Source: JAGLSB01 sp023135955 | GTDB lineage: Bacteria; Bacteroidota; Bacteroidia; Bacteroidales; GCA-2748055 | Direction of reading: 5' to 3' | Assembly (NCBI GenBank): GCA_030673645.1 | Contig: DAOVIO010000017.1 | Span: 1 to 48,429 of the forward strand | DNA: 48,429 nucleotides | Shown: piece by piece, positions 7,209 to 15,068 of the stretch | How the letters are laid out: each line of letters begins with the position of its first letter | Position numbering within the stretch: position 1 is the stretch's first letter | Program-made: the position numbers and the translations under genes | The notes under the pieces: model-generated | What the model saw: the letters and a program-made list of their open reading frames with translations, nothing else | What the model was told of the DNA's origin: nothing | The model's database searches: none

Positions 7209-7714
7209 TGTTGAATAAGGATAAGATCGAGAATTTCGCTTTTAATTGCGGGAGACCATTCACCGCTTATGAAGCTGCCGAATTATGCAACGTAAGTACA
7301 AAGAAAGCTCAATTGCACATACAGGCTCTTCGTGATGAAGGGAAGATCGAGCTTCAACGAAAGGTAGCTCAAAAACATTTCTACATCTGGAAGGGTAAAC
7401 CCAAAATCATCAAGCTGAAGTCACCTCCCGCCAGTAAGGAAACCGCTGATAAAATAGAACAGATCATAATGGAAGATGGATACACCAGCTTGCGTGATGT
7501 TGCCCATAAAGCAGAGTGTAGTTATGAGCTTGTGAGGTTAGTGATCGCTGATCGTGGACTGGCAAATGTGAATATCGAAAGAGAAAATAGTAGAGAGATG
7601 AAAGCTACTCATAAGAATGTGCTTAAGACTATTCGAGCAGTTAAGAAAATAAAGAAACAGAACTATCGAAGCGTGTTCCTGGAATCAATAACACCTTACC
7701 CGGTGAGAGGATAG
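7208..7714 (+). CDS. Predicted winged-helix DNA-binding protein
   Basis: Residues 1-70 look like a winged helix (RPFTAYEAAELCNVSTKKAQLHIQALRDEGKIELQ), and residues 80-115 contain a second HTH-like segment (DGYTSLRDVAHKAECSYELVRLVIADRG). The tail is basic. It may be a regulator or replication accessory protein of the early operon; no specific family is recognised. The ATG overlaps the last base of the upstream stop. Confidence 0.55.
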   Translation: MLNKDKIENFAFNCGRPFTAYEAAELCNVSTKKAQLHIQALRDEGKIELQRKVAQKHFYIWKGKPKIIKLKSPPASKETADKIEQIIMEDGYTSLRDVAHKAECSYELVRLVIADRGLANVNIERENSREMKATHKNVLKTIRAVKKIKKQNYRSVFLESITPYPVRG

Positions 7715-7718
7715 TATT

Positions 7719-8057
7719 ATGAAAGAAGCCTTTAATTTCAGTCAGCATTATTACAAATTAGATGATGCTATATTTACAACAATTCGAGGATCATCGGCAG
7801 GTAATGATTATAAAATTGGTCAAACTGTGAAGATCAAAGTCAAAAGGAAAATGCTTGGTGAAGCTAAGATCATGCAGATGGAAAGAGTGAGAATAAAAGA
7901 TATTCCATTGAGTACTCTAAAGACGGACGGAGAATATCCCGATAGAATCATCAACTCACACCAGGACTTTATTGATCTTCTTAATGAATTTAGACGTTTC
8001 AATTTTATTAGTTCAGTTCTTCAGTTCGTTACTATCTTTAAAATAACGTGGTTATAG
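7719..8057 (+). CDS. ASCH-like small protein
   Basis: A 112-residue protein beginning with an F-x-x-YYKLDDAIFTTIRG segment, followed by IGQTVKIKVKRKMLGEAKI, a DIPLSTLKTDGE turn and FIDLLNEFRRF. This order (conserved early TTIRG, beta-barrel strands, then a helix) resembles the ASCH/PUA-like fold, thought to bind RNA or modified nucleotides. The biological role in phages is unknown. The assignment is by pattern only. Confidence 0.5.
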   Translation: MKEAFNFSQHYYKLDDAIFTTIRGSSAGNDYKIGQTVKIKVKRKMLGEAKIMQMERVRIKDIPLSTLKTDGEYPDRIINSHQDFIDLLNEFRRFNFISSVLQFVTIFKITWL

Positions 8058-8059
8058 TA

Positions 8060-8461
8060 ATGCCAACTGAAACCGAATTCAAGCAGCTACGCAAGAAGAT
8101 CATGGCCATATCCGCTAAAAAATACGGATGGGATTATGATCAATTCCATGATCTGATGGAAGAATGGAACTATGGAAGATCTCTCCGTGAACTGGATTGG
8201 CATACTCTTTGTAAACTGCGAAATGAACTGCTGGGAATAGTTGATTATGAAGGCTATGAAAAGTTTGATAAGGACGGGAAGCACATGTGGTTCCTGGCAA
8301 AACAATCCTGGCCGGAAGATACAATGAACAGGTTGCAGCATTTCTGGATCAAGCACTATCACAAATCACACTGGAACATCTTAAATGAGAAGGAACGTCG
8401 GGCAACTAAGAACATGCTGAAAAGTTATATTAATCAAGGTCAAGAGGCTGATTGTGGATAA
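8060..8461 (+). CDS. GemA/gp16-like regulator (DUF1018-type)
   Basis: A 133-residue protein with two helical pairs: KIMAISAKKYGWDYDQFHDLMEEWNYGRSLRELDWHTLCKLRNEL and a C-terminal QHFWIKHYHKSHWN. The first part resembles the GemA/gp16 family of Mu-like phages, which is linked to control of early or host gene expression. The ATG at 8060, two bases after the upstream stop, fits coupled translation; a GTG at 8048 in the same frame would add four residues but overlaps the preceding gene. Confidence 0.5.
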   Translation: MPTETEFKQLRKKIMAISAKKYGWDYDQFHDLMEEWNYGRSLRELDWHTLCKLRNELLGIVDYEGYEKFDKDGKHMWFLAKQSWPEDTMNRLQHFWIKHYHKSHWNILNEKERRATKNMLKSYINQGQEADCG

Positions 8462-8924
8462 ACTCCACAATGAATACAAGAAGTCACTCATCGCTGATTT
8501 TAACAGCAGCTATGATCGTGATATTGAACATGGGAAAAAACTCGATGAAGAGGAGGAAAACAAAGTGAAAGCAAAACTTACAGCAGCACAGATTGAGGGG
8601 ATACTCTCCCGACCAAAAGAAGATCCCCACAAATTAGCAAAGGAATTTGGTGTTACCGTGCAAGCCATATATTATCAGAGGAAAAAAGCAAAGGGAATCG
8701 ATCCCAACAAATCCAGAAGAGCCGTGAGAGCAACTACGAAAGTTGTGAAGGTTGCAAACAGAGATGAAAAAGTAAAGACGCATGATGATGCGTCTCAACC
8801 TATTGCGCCTCAACCGGAATCATTTAGAGGGGCAATGCTGGAACTCATTTCTATGGAATCGTCCTTGGTAGAATTTGCTTCTAAACTTGGGATGAAAGTC
8901 AAAGTAAAGATAGAGATAATCTAA
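8454..8924 (+). CDS. Helix-turn-helix protein of the early operon
   Basis: The segment at about residues 42-80 (LTAAQIEGILSRPKEDPHKLAKEFGVTVQAIYYQRKKAKG) is a resolvase/transposase-type helix-turn-helix, with a highly charged N-terminus before it and a basic, proline-containing linker after it. It may bind phage DNA as a regulator, but no family is recognised. It overlaps the preceding gene by 8 bases. Confidence 0.5.
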   Translation: MDKLHNEYKKSLIADFNSSYDRDIEHGKKLDEEEENKVKAKLTAAQIEGILSRPKEDPHKLAKEFGVTVQAIYYQRKKAKGIDPNKSRRAVRATTKVVKVANRDEKVKTHDDASQPIAPQPESFRGAMLELISMESSLVEFASKLGMKVKVKIEII

Positions 8925-8933
8925 GGAGGTTGT

Positions 8934-9077
8934 ATGCTGATCAAATGGTGGCAGCGGTTATTTCTAAAGTTGAGATTCAGCAAAACGGCCCAGGTCTGTG
9001 GGCAAAATTACAAGAGCAAAAGAATGGGAAATTACATTTATTATATTAAGGAGGATGTATGTCAAAGGTGCAAATGA
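8934..9077 (+). CDS. Small basic hypothetical protein
   Basis: A 47-residue frame with a strong AAGGAGGT site 5 bases before its ATG, fitting neatly between two phage genes and overlapping the next by 19 bases. It is rich in Lys, Arg and aromatic residues (MLIKWWQRLFLKLRFSK at the start, CQRC near the end). No function can be assigned. Confidence 0.45.
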   Translation: MLIKWWQRLFLKLRFSKTAQVCGQNYKSKRMGNYIYYIKEDVCQRCK

Positions 9078-9625
9078 TCAATGAGAAGAAATACTGGATC
9101 GATGTTGATGGTGATCCGGTAAAAATGTGTAATATCAGCGCAGAGCAAAAGAGTGACGACAGGCTTGTAGAGTCTGTATTTAAAATGGTTGAACGATACA
9201 GCGAGTTTGCAGAAAAAACAAAGAGTAAGATCCTGGAGAAGATCGGAAAGACAGAACGCAAAACATTCTACAGCTTCGACAAAAGTAAAAAGCTGGAAAT
9301 TCTTAAAAAGAACCGCATCGAATTTGATGATAAGCTTGAGATTGCTCATTCTAAAATTAAAGAATATATCGAAAAGAAGGGAGCTGCTGAGGAAGTGATG
9401 CTGATCGTTTCTAAGGCTTTCAAAAGAACCCGGAAAGGAGATGCAGATCCTTCGCAGATATTCAAGCTTAAGGATCTTAATTTTAAAGATCCATTATGGG
9501 AAGAGGCAATGAATCTGATAGATGCCTCTCAAACCGTGGTTCCTGTGAAGACGTATTTTCAATTCAGTCATCGTGACGAATCCGGAGCATGGGTTCGTAA
9601 CAAGCTTAATTTCAGCGCGATATAA
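9059..9625 (+). CDS. DUF3164 family phage protein
   Basis: The 188-residue protein shows the family pattern: a W-x-D-x-x-G-DPV opening, a long helical middle (DDRLVESVFKMVERYSEF), FDKSKKLEIL, and a C-terminal LKDLNFKDPLWEEAMNLIDASQTV followed by YFQF and a hydrophobic end. DUF3164 proteins are nearly universal in the early region of Mu-like phages next to the transposition genes; their role is unknown. It starts after AAGGAGGATGT. Confidence 0.75.
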   Translation: MSKVQMINEKKYWIDVDGDPVKMCNISAEQKSDDRLVESVFKMVERYSEFAEKTKSKILEKIGKTERKTFYSFDKSKKLEILKKNRIEFDDKLEIAHSKIKEYIEKKGAAEEVMLIVSKAFKRTRKGDADPSQIFKLKDLNFKDPLWEEAMNLIDASQTVVPVKTYFQFSHRDESGAWVRNKLNFSAI

Positions 9626-9732
9626 TTGATTGCCGGGCCGGTGGGTTTTTTGGTATATCTCCGCCTTTTTCCCTGCCGGCTCCGGCTTCATTCTCCAGCT
9701 CCTTATCCGGGATCTGAAGAATGGAGTGAAGT

Positions 9733-10128
9733 ATGCCGATTGATTATAAGAAGTATCCAGATGATTGGAAGGAAATCAGAATAGATATTCTTACTCGCGC
9801 AGGAAACAAATGTGAGAAATGTGGAGTAAGAAATCATGCCCTGGGAGCCAGGGATCTGAAAGGTAAATTCCACACTGAAGATGAAATTGCCGGCATGAGT
9901 TTTGATCAGGGAGATGAACTGTTTGGTGATCAAATGAAACTGATCAGGATAGTGCTCACTGTTGCACACCTGGATCAAGACATTAAGAATAATGATCCGG
10001 GGAACCTTGAAGCATTGTGTCAGAAATGCCATCTGGATCATGACAGAGGGGATAATCTTATCAAAGCAAACCAAACCAGACTGATGAAAAAACAGCAGCC
10101 AGAATTCAACTTTGAGGAGATGAAATGA
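9733..10128 (+). CDS. HNH endonuclease
   Basis: A 131-residue HNH-fold nuclease. Zinc-binding pairs are Cys27-x2-Cys30 and Cys96-x2-Cys99; the metal/catalytic set comprises His79 in LTVAHLDQD, then Asn84 or Asn91, and His100/His103 in CQKCHLDHD. It sits upstream of the terminase genes, where HNH proteins of many phages help DNA packaging; a homing or host-nicking role is also possible. The preceding 107 bases (9626-9732) hold short GC-rich inverted repeats but no supported gene. Confidence 0.8.
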   Translation: MPIDYKKYPDDWKEIRIDILTRAGNKCEKCGVRNHALGARDLKGKFHTEDEIAGMSFDQGDELFGDQMKLIRIVLTVAHLDQDIKNNDPGNLEALCQKCHLDHDRGDNLIKANQTRLMKKQQPEFNFEEMK

Positions 10129-10553
10129 TTTTAGTTTATGTTGATTGTATGGGCAGTGAAGATGAGATCCCAAAGATTAAGAAATATTTGAATAAATATG
10201 GTCTGGCTGCAAAAGTCACAGATGATCCTAATTGGGATCATAAAGATGTTCTTTCAAAATACAGTCATATATTTGTTGATTTTGGTGGATTAGATATGCC
10301 TGGAATTGATTTATTTGAACATTTTTGTGCAAGGTTAGATTATGCAATTGAAAATCATCCTTCAGTGGAATTCGTATTCATGTCAACTTTTGGAAAAGAA
10401 TATTATTCTAATTTTATGGATCAAACAAATAAGCCGAATGTGACATTTATGGAAGCCTTTTTTGATGATAATGAATTTGCTAAAATTCTAAGCATTGAGC
10501 CTATTCCAATTAAAGTGAATAAGCTGATCACTCCAAACAGGAGAACATCTTGA
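10125..10553 (+). CDS. Hypothetical protein, AT-rich accessory gene
   Basis: A 142-residue protein beginning with a beta strand (MILVYVDCMGSEDEIPKIKKYL) and another strand SHIFVDFGGLD, suggesting an alpha/beta Rossmann-like fold. The coding sequence is visibly richer in A and T at third positions than the flanking replication genes, hinting at a separate origin. It overlaps both neighbours by 4 bases, so it is integrated in the operon. No family is recognised. Confidence 0.55.
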   Translation: MILVYVDCMGSEDEIPKIKKYLNKYGLAAKVTDDPNWDHKDVLSKYSHIFVDFGGLDMPGIDLFEHFCARLDYAIENHPSVEFVFMSTFGKEYYSNFMDQTNKPNVTFMEAFFDDNEFAKILSIEPIPIKVNKLITPNRRTS

Positions 10554-11128
10554 AATCACTCAAGCTGAAACATGAAGAACTCTGCAAGATCATTGGTGAG
10601 GCTAAGGTTAAGATCCTGCTGCATAAATGGTATAACAGGGTGATCCTCAGAGAACGCAAAAGAGCAAACATTCCAACTCCAGATAAAAAGGATTTCATGT
10701 TTAATGTTGTTGAGATACTTGCAGATCTAAACACCCGGACGGGATTCGAGCCAGGATGGAAACCAACAAAGGACATTAAAGCAATGATCCAGGCAAGGTT
10801 CAATGACGGCTTTACCGTGGAAGATTTTAAGAAGGTGCATGAGATCAAAGCCAAAATGTGGTTGGATAATGAAAGCAGGATCTACTTAAGGCCTTCCACT
10901 CTCTACCGACCTTCTAAGTTCGCAGGTTACCTTCAGGAATATTCATTCAATAAGAATGATGAGAAAAATAAAGAATTTAAAAAACATAATAGAAAAATTG
11001 AGAATGAGCAGATCGATAATCCGGAAGACGAGTATGATCCAGTGGCAGGAAAGAAGATCGTAGATGATCTGATTGAGAAGTTAGAGAAAAAAACAAAGAT
11101 GCCAGGAGGTAACGGTGAGCGGCAGTAG
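10550..11128 (+). CDS. Replisome-organizer-like protein (phage conserved C-terminal domain)
   Basis: Residues 50-130 match the conserved phage C-terminal domain found in DnaD-like replication proteins: VVEILADLNTRTG, the ARFNDGFTVEDFKKVHEIKAKMW helix pair, then LRPSTLYRPSKFAGYL. Such proteins load or recruit host replication machinery; here it may aid transposition-replication or regulate it. The rest is highly charged. The start appears to be TTG at 10550 with GGAGA 6 bases upstream, overlapping the previous stop by 4 bases. Confidence 0.65.
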   Translation: MKSLKLKHEELCKIIGEAKVKILLHKWYNRVILRERKRANIPTPDKKDFMFNVVEILADLNTRTGFEPGWKPTKDIKAMIQARFNDGFTVEDFKKVHEIKAKMWLDNESRIYLRPSTLYRPSKFAGYLQEYSFNKNDEKNKEFKKHNRKIENEQIDNPEDEYDPVAGKKIVDDLIEKLEKKTKMPGGNGERQ

Positions 11129-11369
11129 AACTACAAAGATCGTTAGAACGGTGAGGGATAGAAGACACAAAATCGAGGTGGATCTGATAGCCGATATTAA
11201 ACATTCTCCATTTCTGTATCGATTGAAATGGGCCTGGAAACTATTGAAAGGCAGCAAGAAACCAAAAGTTAAACGAACCAGACGGGAACGCAAAAGAGTT
11301 CTCAGCAGTGGACAGCAGAAATTGACCACGGACAAAAACGAAATTAAAGAAAAGGAGAGGGTTGAATGA
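11115..11369 (+). CDS. Small very basic protein
   Basis: An 84-residue, Arg/Lys-rich protein (TVRDRRHKIEVDL, RTRRERKRVL). It starts with GTG behind an AGGAGGT site and overlaps both neighbouring genes. It could bind nucleic acid, but nothing specific is recognised. Confidence 0.45.
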   Translation: MSGSRTTKIVRTVRDRRHKIEVDLIADIKHSPFLYRLKWAWKLLKGSKKPKVKRTRRERKRVLSSGQQKLTTDKNEIKEKERVE

Positions 11370-11578
11370 GTAAATTATTTAAAGATGATCGAGCGTACCG
11401 TCCGGATGAAGTTGCTAAGATCTTAGGGATTGATACCAAAACTGTGTATCGTCGAATTAAAGATTTTGATAATCCATTCCCGTGTATTCGATTAAAGAAA
11501 CATGGCCCTCTTAGACTTCCCGGAAACAAAATGAATGAGTTCCTGGAAGATAATGAAGTAAAACCACTGGAGGAATAA
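11366..11578 (+). CDS. Excisionase-like helix-turn-helix protein
   Basis: A 70-residue protein consisting almost wholly of a MerR/HTH_17-type domain: YRPDEVAKILGIDTKTVYRRI, then a wing with FPCIRLKKHGPLRLPG. Such proteins act as excisionases, terminase-associated DNA-binding factors or regulators. Lying directly before the small terminase gene, and overlapping its start, it may assist packaging-site recognition or control late genes. Confidence 0.6.
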   Translation: MSKLFKDDRAYRPDEVAKILGIDTKTVYRRIKDFDNPFPCIRLKKHGPLRLPGNKMNEFLEDNEVKPLEE

Positions 11579-12039
11579 TGATTAAGACAAGCCCAAATGC
11601 TACAGCTTACCGTAATGCAAAGAAGATCGGGGAAGCACTCTATAAAGGCGGTATTACAGACGTGAAAGTGATAGCTCGTAATGTTGGAGTGAAACCGGCA
11701 ACTGTTTCAAAATGGATTAAAGTGGGCGCCTGGGTGACGAAAGATGAAGAGATCAAAGACACCCAAGAAAAAATATTGTCTGCTGCTGATGATGTGCTTC
11801 TAAAAGCCTTTGAGAGATTTTCTGACGACCCGCTTAATAAAGATCTGCAAAGTTTAAATTCAATGTTTAAGGCTTATCTTGAACGCAGCAAACCAGACAA
11901 GAAGCTGCTTGAGTATATTATTAGATTCCAGGAAGATGTGGTCGAATTTTGTATGCAAACCGGAAATGATGTTTTGCGCAAACATTACCAGGAAGTTTTA
12001 ATAGATCTCAGTGAGTTCTTAAGGAAGAAGTATGTATAA
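11578..12039 (+). CDS. Terminase small subunit-like protein
   Basis: A 153-residue protein with an N-terminal helix-turn-helix (GITDVKVIARNVGVKPATVSKWIKVGAW) and an all-helical remainder likely to oligomerise. Small terminases recognise packaging DNA and stimulate the large subunit, whose gene overlaps its end by 8 bases. In Mu-like phages packaging begins at the left phage end after transposition, so this protein would select that end. Confidence 0.65.
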   Translation: MIKTSPNATAYRNAKKIGEALYKGGITDVKVIARNVGVKPATVSKWIKVGAWVTKDEEIKDTQEKILSAADDVLLKAFERFSDDPLNKDLQSLNSMFKAYLERSKPDKKLLEYIIRFQEDVVEFCMQTGNDVLRKHYQEVLIDLSEFLRKKYV

Positions 12040-13579
12040 CTTTACTAAGATCCAGCAAAAGAAGTTACAGGAAATTGCTGTACTCACTCCTTCGATCCTT
12101 CCTTTCCCGGATGATTCTCCCGGAAAGAAATCCGGTCGGGTTGAACGTGTAACCGGTGAGGGCTGGAGAGCTTTCTCATTCATGTGTAAAACATACCTTC
12201 CTCATATCTTCACCCTACCATTTTGTGATGATCACAAAGAAGAATTTGAACTGACTGAAATGAATGTAAACGGGATAACTGCCGATACCGGCTTCAGGGG
12301 ATTTGGTAAAACAATGAGAATGGGGCCGGCTTACCAGATCTGGAACTTGATGAAGGGTGAAAATTACATTTTGAATATAGCAGCAGACCGTGAGATCGCA
12401 GCTGAAAGGACATCATTTATTTACAATGAGCTAACAAATAACCGCAGGATCCGCAGCGATTTTCCTGAGCTTAAAATAGTGGATGGAGATGAGGAAGATT
12501 TCTATCTGAAGAATAATGCCAGGATTCGAGCACGTTCCATTAAGCAAGGAATAAAGGGAACCATAAACCCAAAAAATGGTAAGCGTCCCGGACTGATCGA
12601 TTGTGACGATATTGATAAATCTGATAACATCGGGAACTGGACGATCGGGAAAAGAAAGTTAGATAAAATATTGGGTGAAAGTCTTGGAGCATTGGATCCT
12701 TCTAAGGATGGACGTGTAACCTGGAAGGGAAATCTAACGCATCCCAATTTTGCTATTTGCCAATTGGAAGATGAGATAATTGAAGAGATCAAAGCTGAGG
12801 ATCCGAAGGCACGTCCGGAAGATCGGAAGCATCTAATATCCGGGAAGAAGATCTTAATGAGATTCCCAGTAGAGAAACCAGATGGAACCAGCCGCTGGCC
12901 GGAACAATTTCCAACAGAGGAACTTGCTGAATTAAAAAAGACAATGGGAACCGTGAACTATCTGCGCGAGATGATGGGAAAGAAGATCATAGAAGGAAAG
13001 GTTTTTCAATGGGAATGGTTCCAGAGATGGAAACGATTACCTAAATTCAAAAGAGTTTATGCCAGACTGTATGCTGACCTGGCTCCGGGTGAGAAGAATT
13101 GTTACAAGGCTTTTTTGGGCGGCTTCAGGGAAGAGAATAAATATTATGTAACACACTTGAGAGTTCGGCAGGAAAAGAATTCTGCTTTCTTCCTGGCATA
13201 TTATACAGCCTTTGAAGAGTTGCTTGCTAAGCATGGCAGTCGGTTCCGTGCTTATGTGGAAGGAAACTTTGATCAGTACCGCAACTTTTGTCGTGACTTC
13301 GAGCTGTTTTGCCAGGCAAAAGGACTATCATCTATCACACATAAGATCCGCAAGTATGATAACAGAGGCAAGAAAACAGAAAGAATTGAATCATTAGAAA
13401 CAATTATTGAACAGGGCAAGATTATATTCCCTGATGGGCAGGATACAAAAACATTGGAAGAGCAATTCCTTGCATATCCCGATGGATATATGGATGGGCC
13501 TGATGCGACTGAAGGCTGGCTTCAACAATTCCCTGGATACAATCCGCGACGTGGACGGGCCAGAGCGAGAAGAATTTAA
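12032..13579 (+). CDS. Terminase large subunit (packaging ATPase-nuclease)
   Basis: The motor that pumps phage DNA into proheads. The ATPase part has a Walker A-like GFRGFGKT near residue 90 and a Walker B-like PGLIDCDDID near residue 190. The C-terminal nuclease part begins with YADLAPGEK near residue 350 and has acidic residues in AYVEGNFD. The length of 515 is normal for Mu-type (gp28-like) terminases. It ends directly before the MuF-like gene. Confidence 0.85.
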   Translation: MYNFTKIQQKKLQEIAVLTPSILPFPDDSPGKKSGRVERVTGEGWRAFSFMCKTYLPHIFTLPFCDDHKEEFELTEMNVNGITADTGFRGFGKTMRMGPAYQIWNLMKGENYILNIAADREIAAERTSFIYNELTNNRRIRSDFPELKIVDGDEEDFYLKNNARIRARSIKQGIKGTINPKNGKRPGLIDCDDIDKSDNIGNWTIGKRKLDKILGESLGALDPSKDGRVTWKGNLTHPNFAICQLEDEIIEEIKAEDPKARPEDRKHLISGKKILMRFPVEKPDGTSRWPEQFPTEELAELKKTMGTVNYLREMMGKKIIEGKVFQWEWFQRWKRLPKFKRVYARLYADLAPGEKNCYKAFLGGFREENKYYVTHLRVRQEKNSAFFLAYYTAFEELLAKHGSRFRAYVEGNFDQYRNFCRDFELFCQAKGLSSITHKIRKYDNRGKKTERIESLETIIEQGKIIFPDGQDTKTLEEQFLAYPDGYMDGPDATEGWLQQFPGYNPRRGRARARRI

Positions 13580-14458
13580 ATGAATAGTTATGATCGATTA
13601 ATGTTCCAATATTACCAGGTGTTAAATAATGCCTGGAAGGATTCTGTGAGGGATGCAAGTAAGCAGGCAATTAGAATGTTGATCGCTACAAAAGCAACCC
13701 AACACATAACTCCCGCAGTTATGGATGAGCTTATGAACACGATCAATGTTCAGCTGGGTGAAGAGTTCGCAGCGGAAGTGAGAAAGCAGACTAAGATCTT
13801 CATGGAAAAGAGCTTTAAATATGGATTGAACGATGTTCAAAAAGAAGTCTCAACTCAATTCGGAATCGGATTGTATGGAGTAACTGAGCAAAGAACTGCT
13901 GCCATATTTAGCAAGCAGCAGAACTTCTGGATCGGTGAACATTTCAATGCAGATCTCTCAACAAAATTCAGTGATACACTTTATGCTGCCATCGATAAAG
14001 GTGCAACGATGAGCCAACTTACTGATCAACTCAAAACACAATTTGGAGATCTTACTAAAAAGGGAAGACCATACTGGCAAGGACTCGCTGAACATACAAG
14101 CTTGAGAGTCCGGGAGTTTGGCCGCTTACGTGGTTATGAAAAAGCCGGAGCTCGCGGATACACTTTGATCAATCCGATGGATGATAGAACCAGCGATATT
14201 TGTTTGGCCCTGGTTGGCAAAGGAGAGATCTATCCTTTATCTGATGCGCTGAATATCCGGGATAAACTATTAGATGTAGAGATGAAGGACGGCAACCTGG
14301 ATAAAGCCCGTGAACAGATCAAAGCACTGGCTCCATGGGTGGGTGCGAATGATGTGGTCTATGATGATAATGAGGATCCGATCGGCGTGAGTGGAGCGCA
14401 TACTCCCTTCCCACCGTTCCATTGGAAGTGCCGTACCGAAACGGCTATTGTGATGTAG
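13580..14458 (+). CDS. MuF/SPP1 gp7-like head morphogenesis protein
   Basis: A minor head protein, present in a few copies near the portal. The C-terminal domain has the typical elements: RVREFGRLRGYEKAG, the NPMDDRTSDIC segment, and a final PPFHWKCRTETAI resembling the H-x-x-C-R ending of the Mu F-like domain. The N-terminal half is helical. In most such phages it follows the portal gene; here the portal lies about 6.5 kb downstream, beyond the glycosyltransferase block. Confidence 0.8.
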   Translation: MNSYDRLMFQYYQVLNNAWKDSVRDASKQAIRMLIATKATQHITPAVMDELMNTINVQLGEEFAAEVRKQTKIFMEKSFKYGLNDVQKEVSTQFGIGLYGVTEQRTAAIFSKQQNFWIGEHFNADLSTKFSDTLYAAIDKGATMSQLTDQLKTQFGDLTKKGRPYWQGLAEHTSLRVREFGRLRGYEKAGARGYTLINPMDDRTSDICLALVGKGEIYPLSDALNIRDKLLDVEMKDGNLDKAREQIKALAPWVGANDVVYDDNEDPIGVSGAHTPFPPFHWKCRTETAIVM

Positions 14459-14460
14459 TT

Positions 14461-14661
14461 ATGGAAAAGGAATATCTGATCAGGATCTTAAAATGTATTA
14501 ATGATCATTTCGATGATTTTGCTGAGTTCCAAAATGCAATGCAGGATCTGGCAATGGCTCTCTTCCGGGAAACGATCTTTGATACTTATGATGTTTATAA
14601 TTATGGAGTAATGCTTTATGCTTCTTTGCACCTGGAAGGTGTGAAGATGATAGTTGAGTAG
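14461..14661 (+). CDS. Small acidic hypothetical protein
   Basis: The ATG at 14461, two bases after the MuF-like stop, gives a 66-residue, mostly helical protein (IRILKCINDHFDDFAEFQNAMQDLAMALF). An upstream in-frame start at 14422 would overlap the MuF gene by 37 bases and is less likely. No family is recognised. Confidence 0.5.
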   Translation: MEKEYLIRILKCINDHFDDFAEFQNAMQDLAMALFRETIFDTYDVYNYGVMLYASLHLEGVKMIVE

Positions 14662-14669
14662 GAGATAAA

Positions 14670-15053
14670 ATGAAACCGAAGATAATTGTATTATGTGGTT
14701 CAAGTAAGTTCTGTGATATAATGGCTGTGGTTGCCTGGTTCTTAGAGAAAGATGAAGGCGCTATTACTATGGGATTACATCTATTACTAAGTTGGTACTG
14801 CAAAGAAAATATACCAGATCATTTAGCTGAACATGAAGGAGTTGCAACACAAATGGATGAACTCCATAAACGTAAAATAGATTTAGCAGATGAAATATTT
14901 GTTATAAATTGGGATAATTATATTGGAGAATCTACTACAAATGAAATAAAATATGCATCAGAAAAAGGTATCAAAATTAGATTTTTACTTTTTGAAGAGC
15001 CACATATTATTATGAAATTAACAAAATTATTAAGAGCAGCTAACTGCAAATAA
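14670..15053 (+). CDS. Nucleoside 2-deoxyribosyltransferase-like protein
   Basis: The 127-residue protein has the family layout: IIVLCGSSKF at the first strand, KRKIDLADEIFVIN in the middle and YIGESTTNEIKYASEKG, where the Glu in GEST or NEI would be the catalytic nucleophile. Relatives exchange bases on deoxynucleosides or cleave nucleotide N-glycosidic bonds. In this phage it might adjust nucleotide pools or act on defence nucleotides (inference). It is AT-rich compared with its neighbours and starts the accessory block. Confidence 0.6.
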   Translation: MKPKIIVLCGSSKFCDIMAVVAWFLEKDEGAITMGLHLLLSWYCKENIPDHLAEHEGVATQMDELHKRKIDLADEIFVINWDNYIGESTTNEIKYASEKGIKIRFLLFEEPHIIMKLTKLLRAANCK

Positions 15054-15068
15054 ATAGGAGGAATAAAA

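Noticed and set aside
9626..9732. Possible small gene or terminator before the HNH gene
   Set aside because: Short GC-rich inverted repeats are present, but no frame has a ribosome site and no stem with a T-tract forms.
10959..10972. TGAGAAAAATAAAG as a further transposase site
   Set aside because: TGAGAAA followed by A-rich sequence is common in this AT-rich DNA (also near 16729, 25208 and 29509); only copies with the TCARCGACA part stand out.
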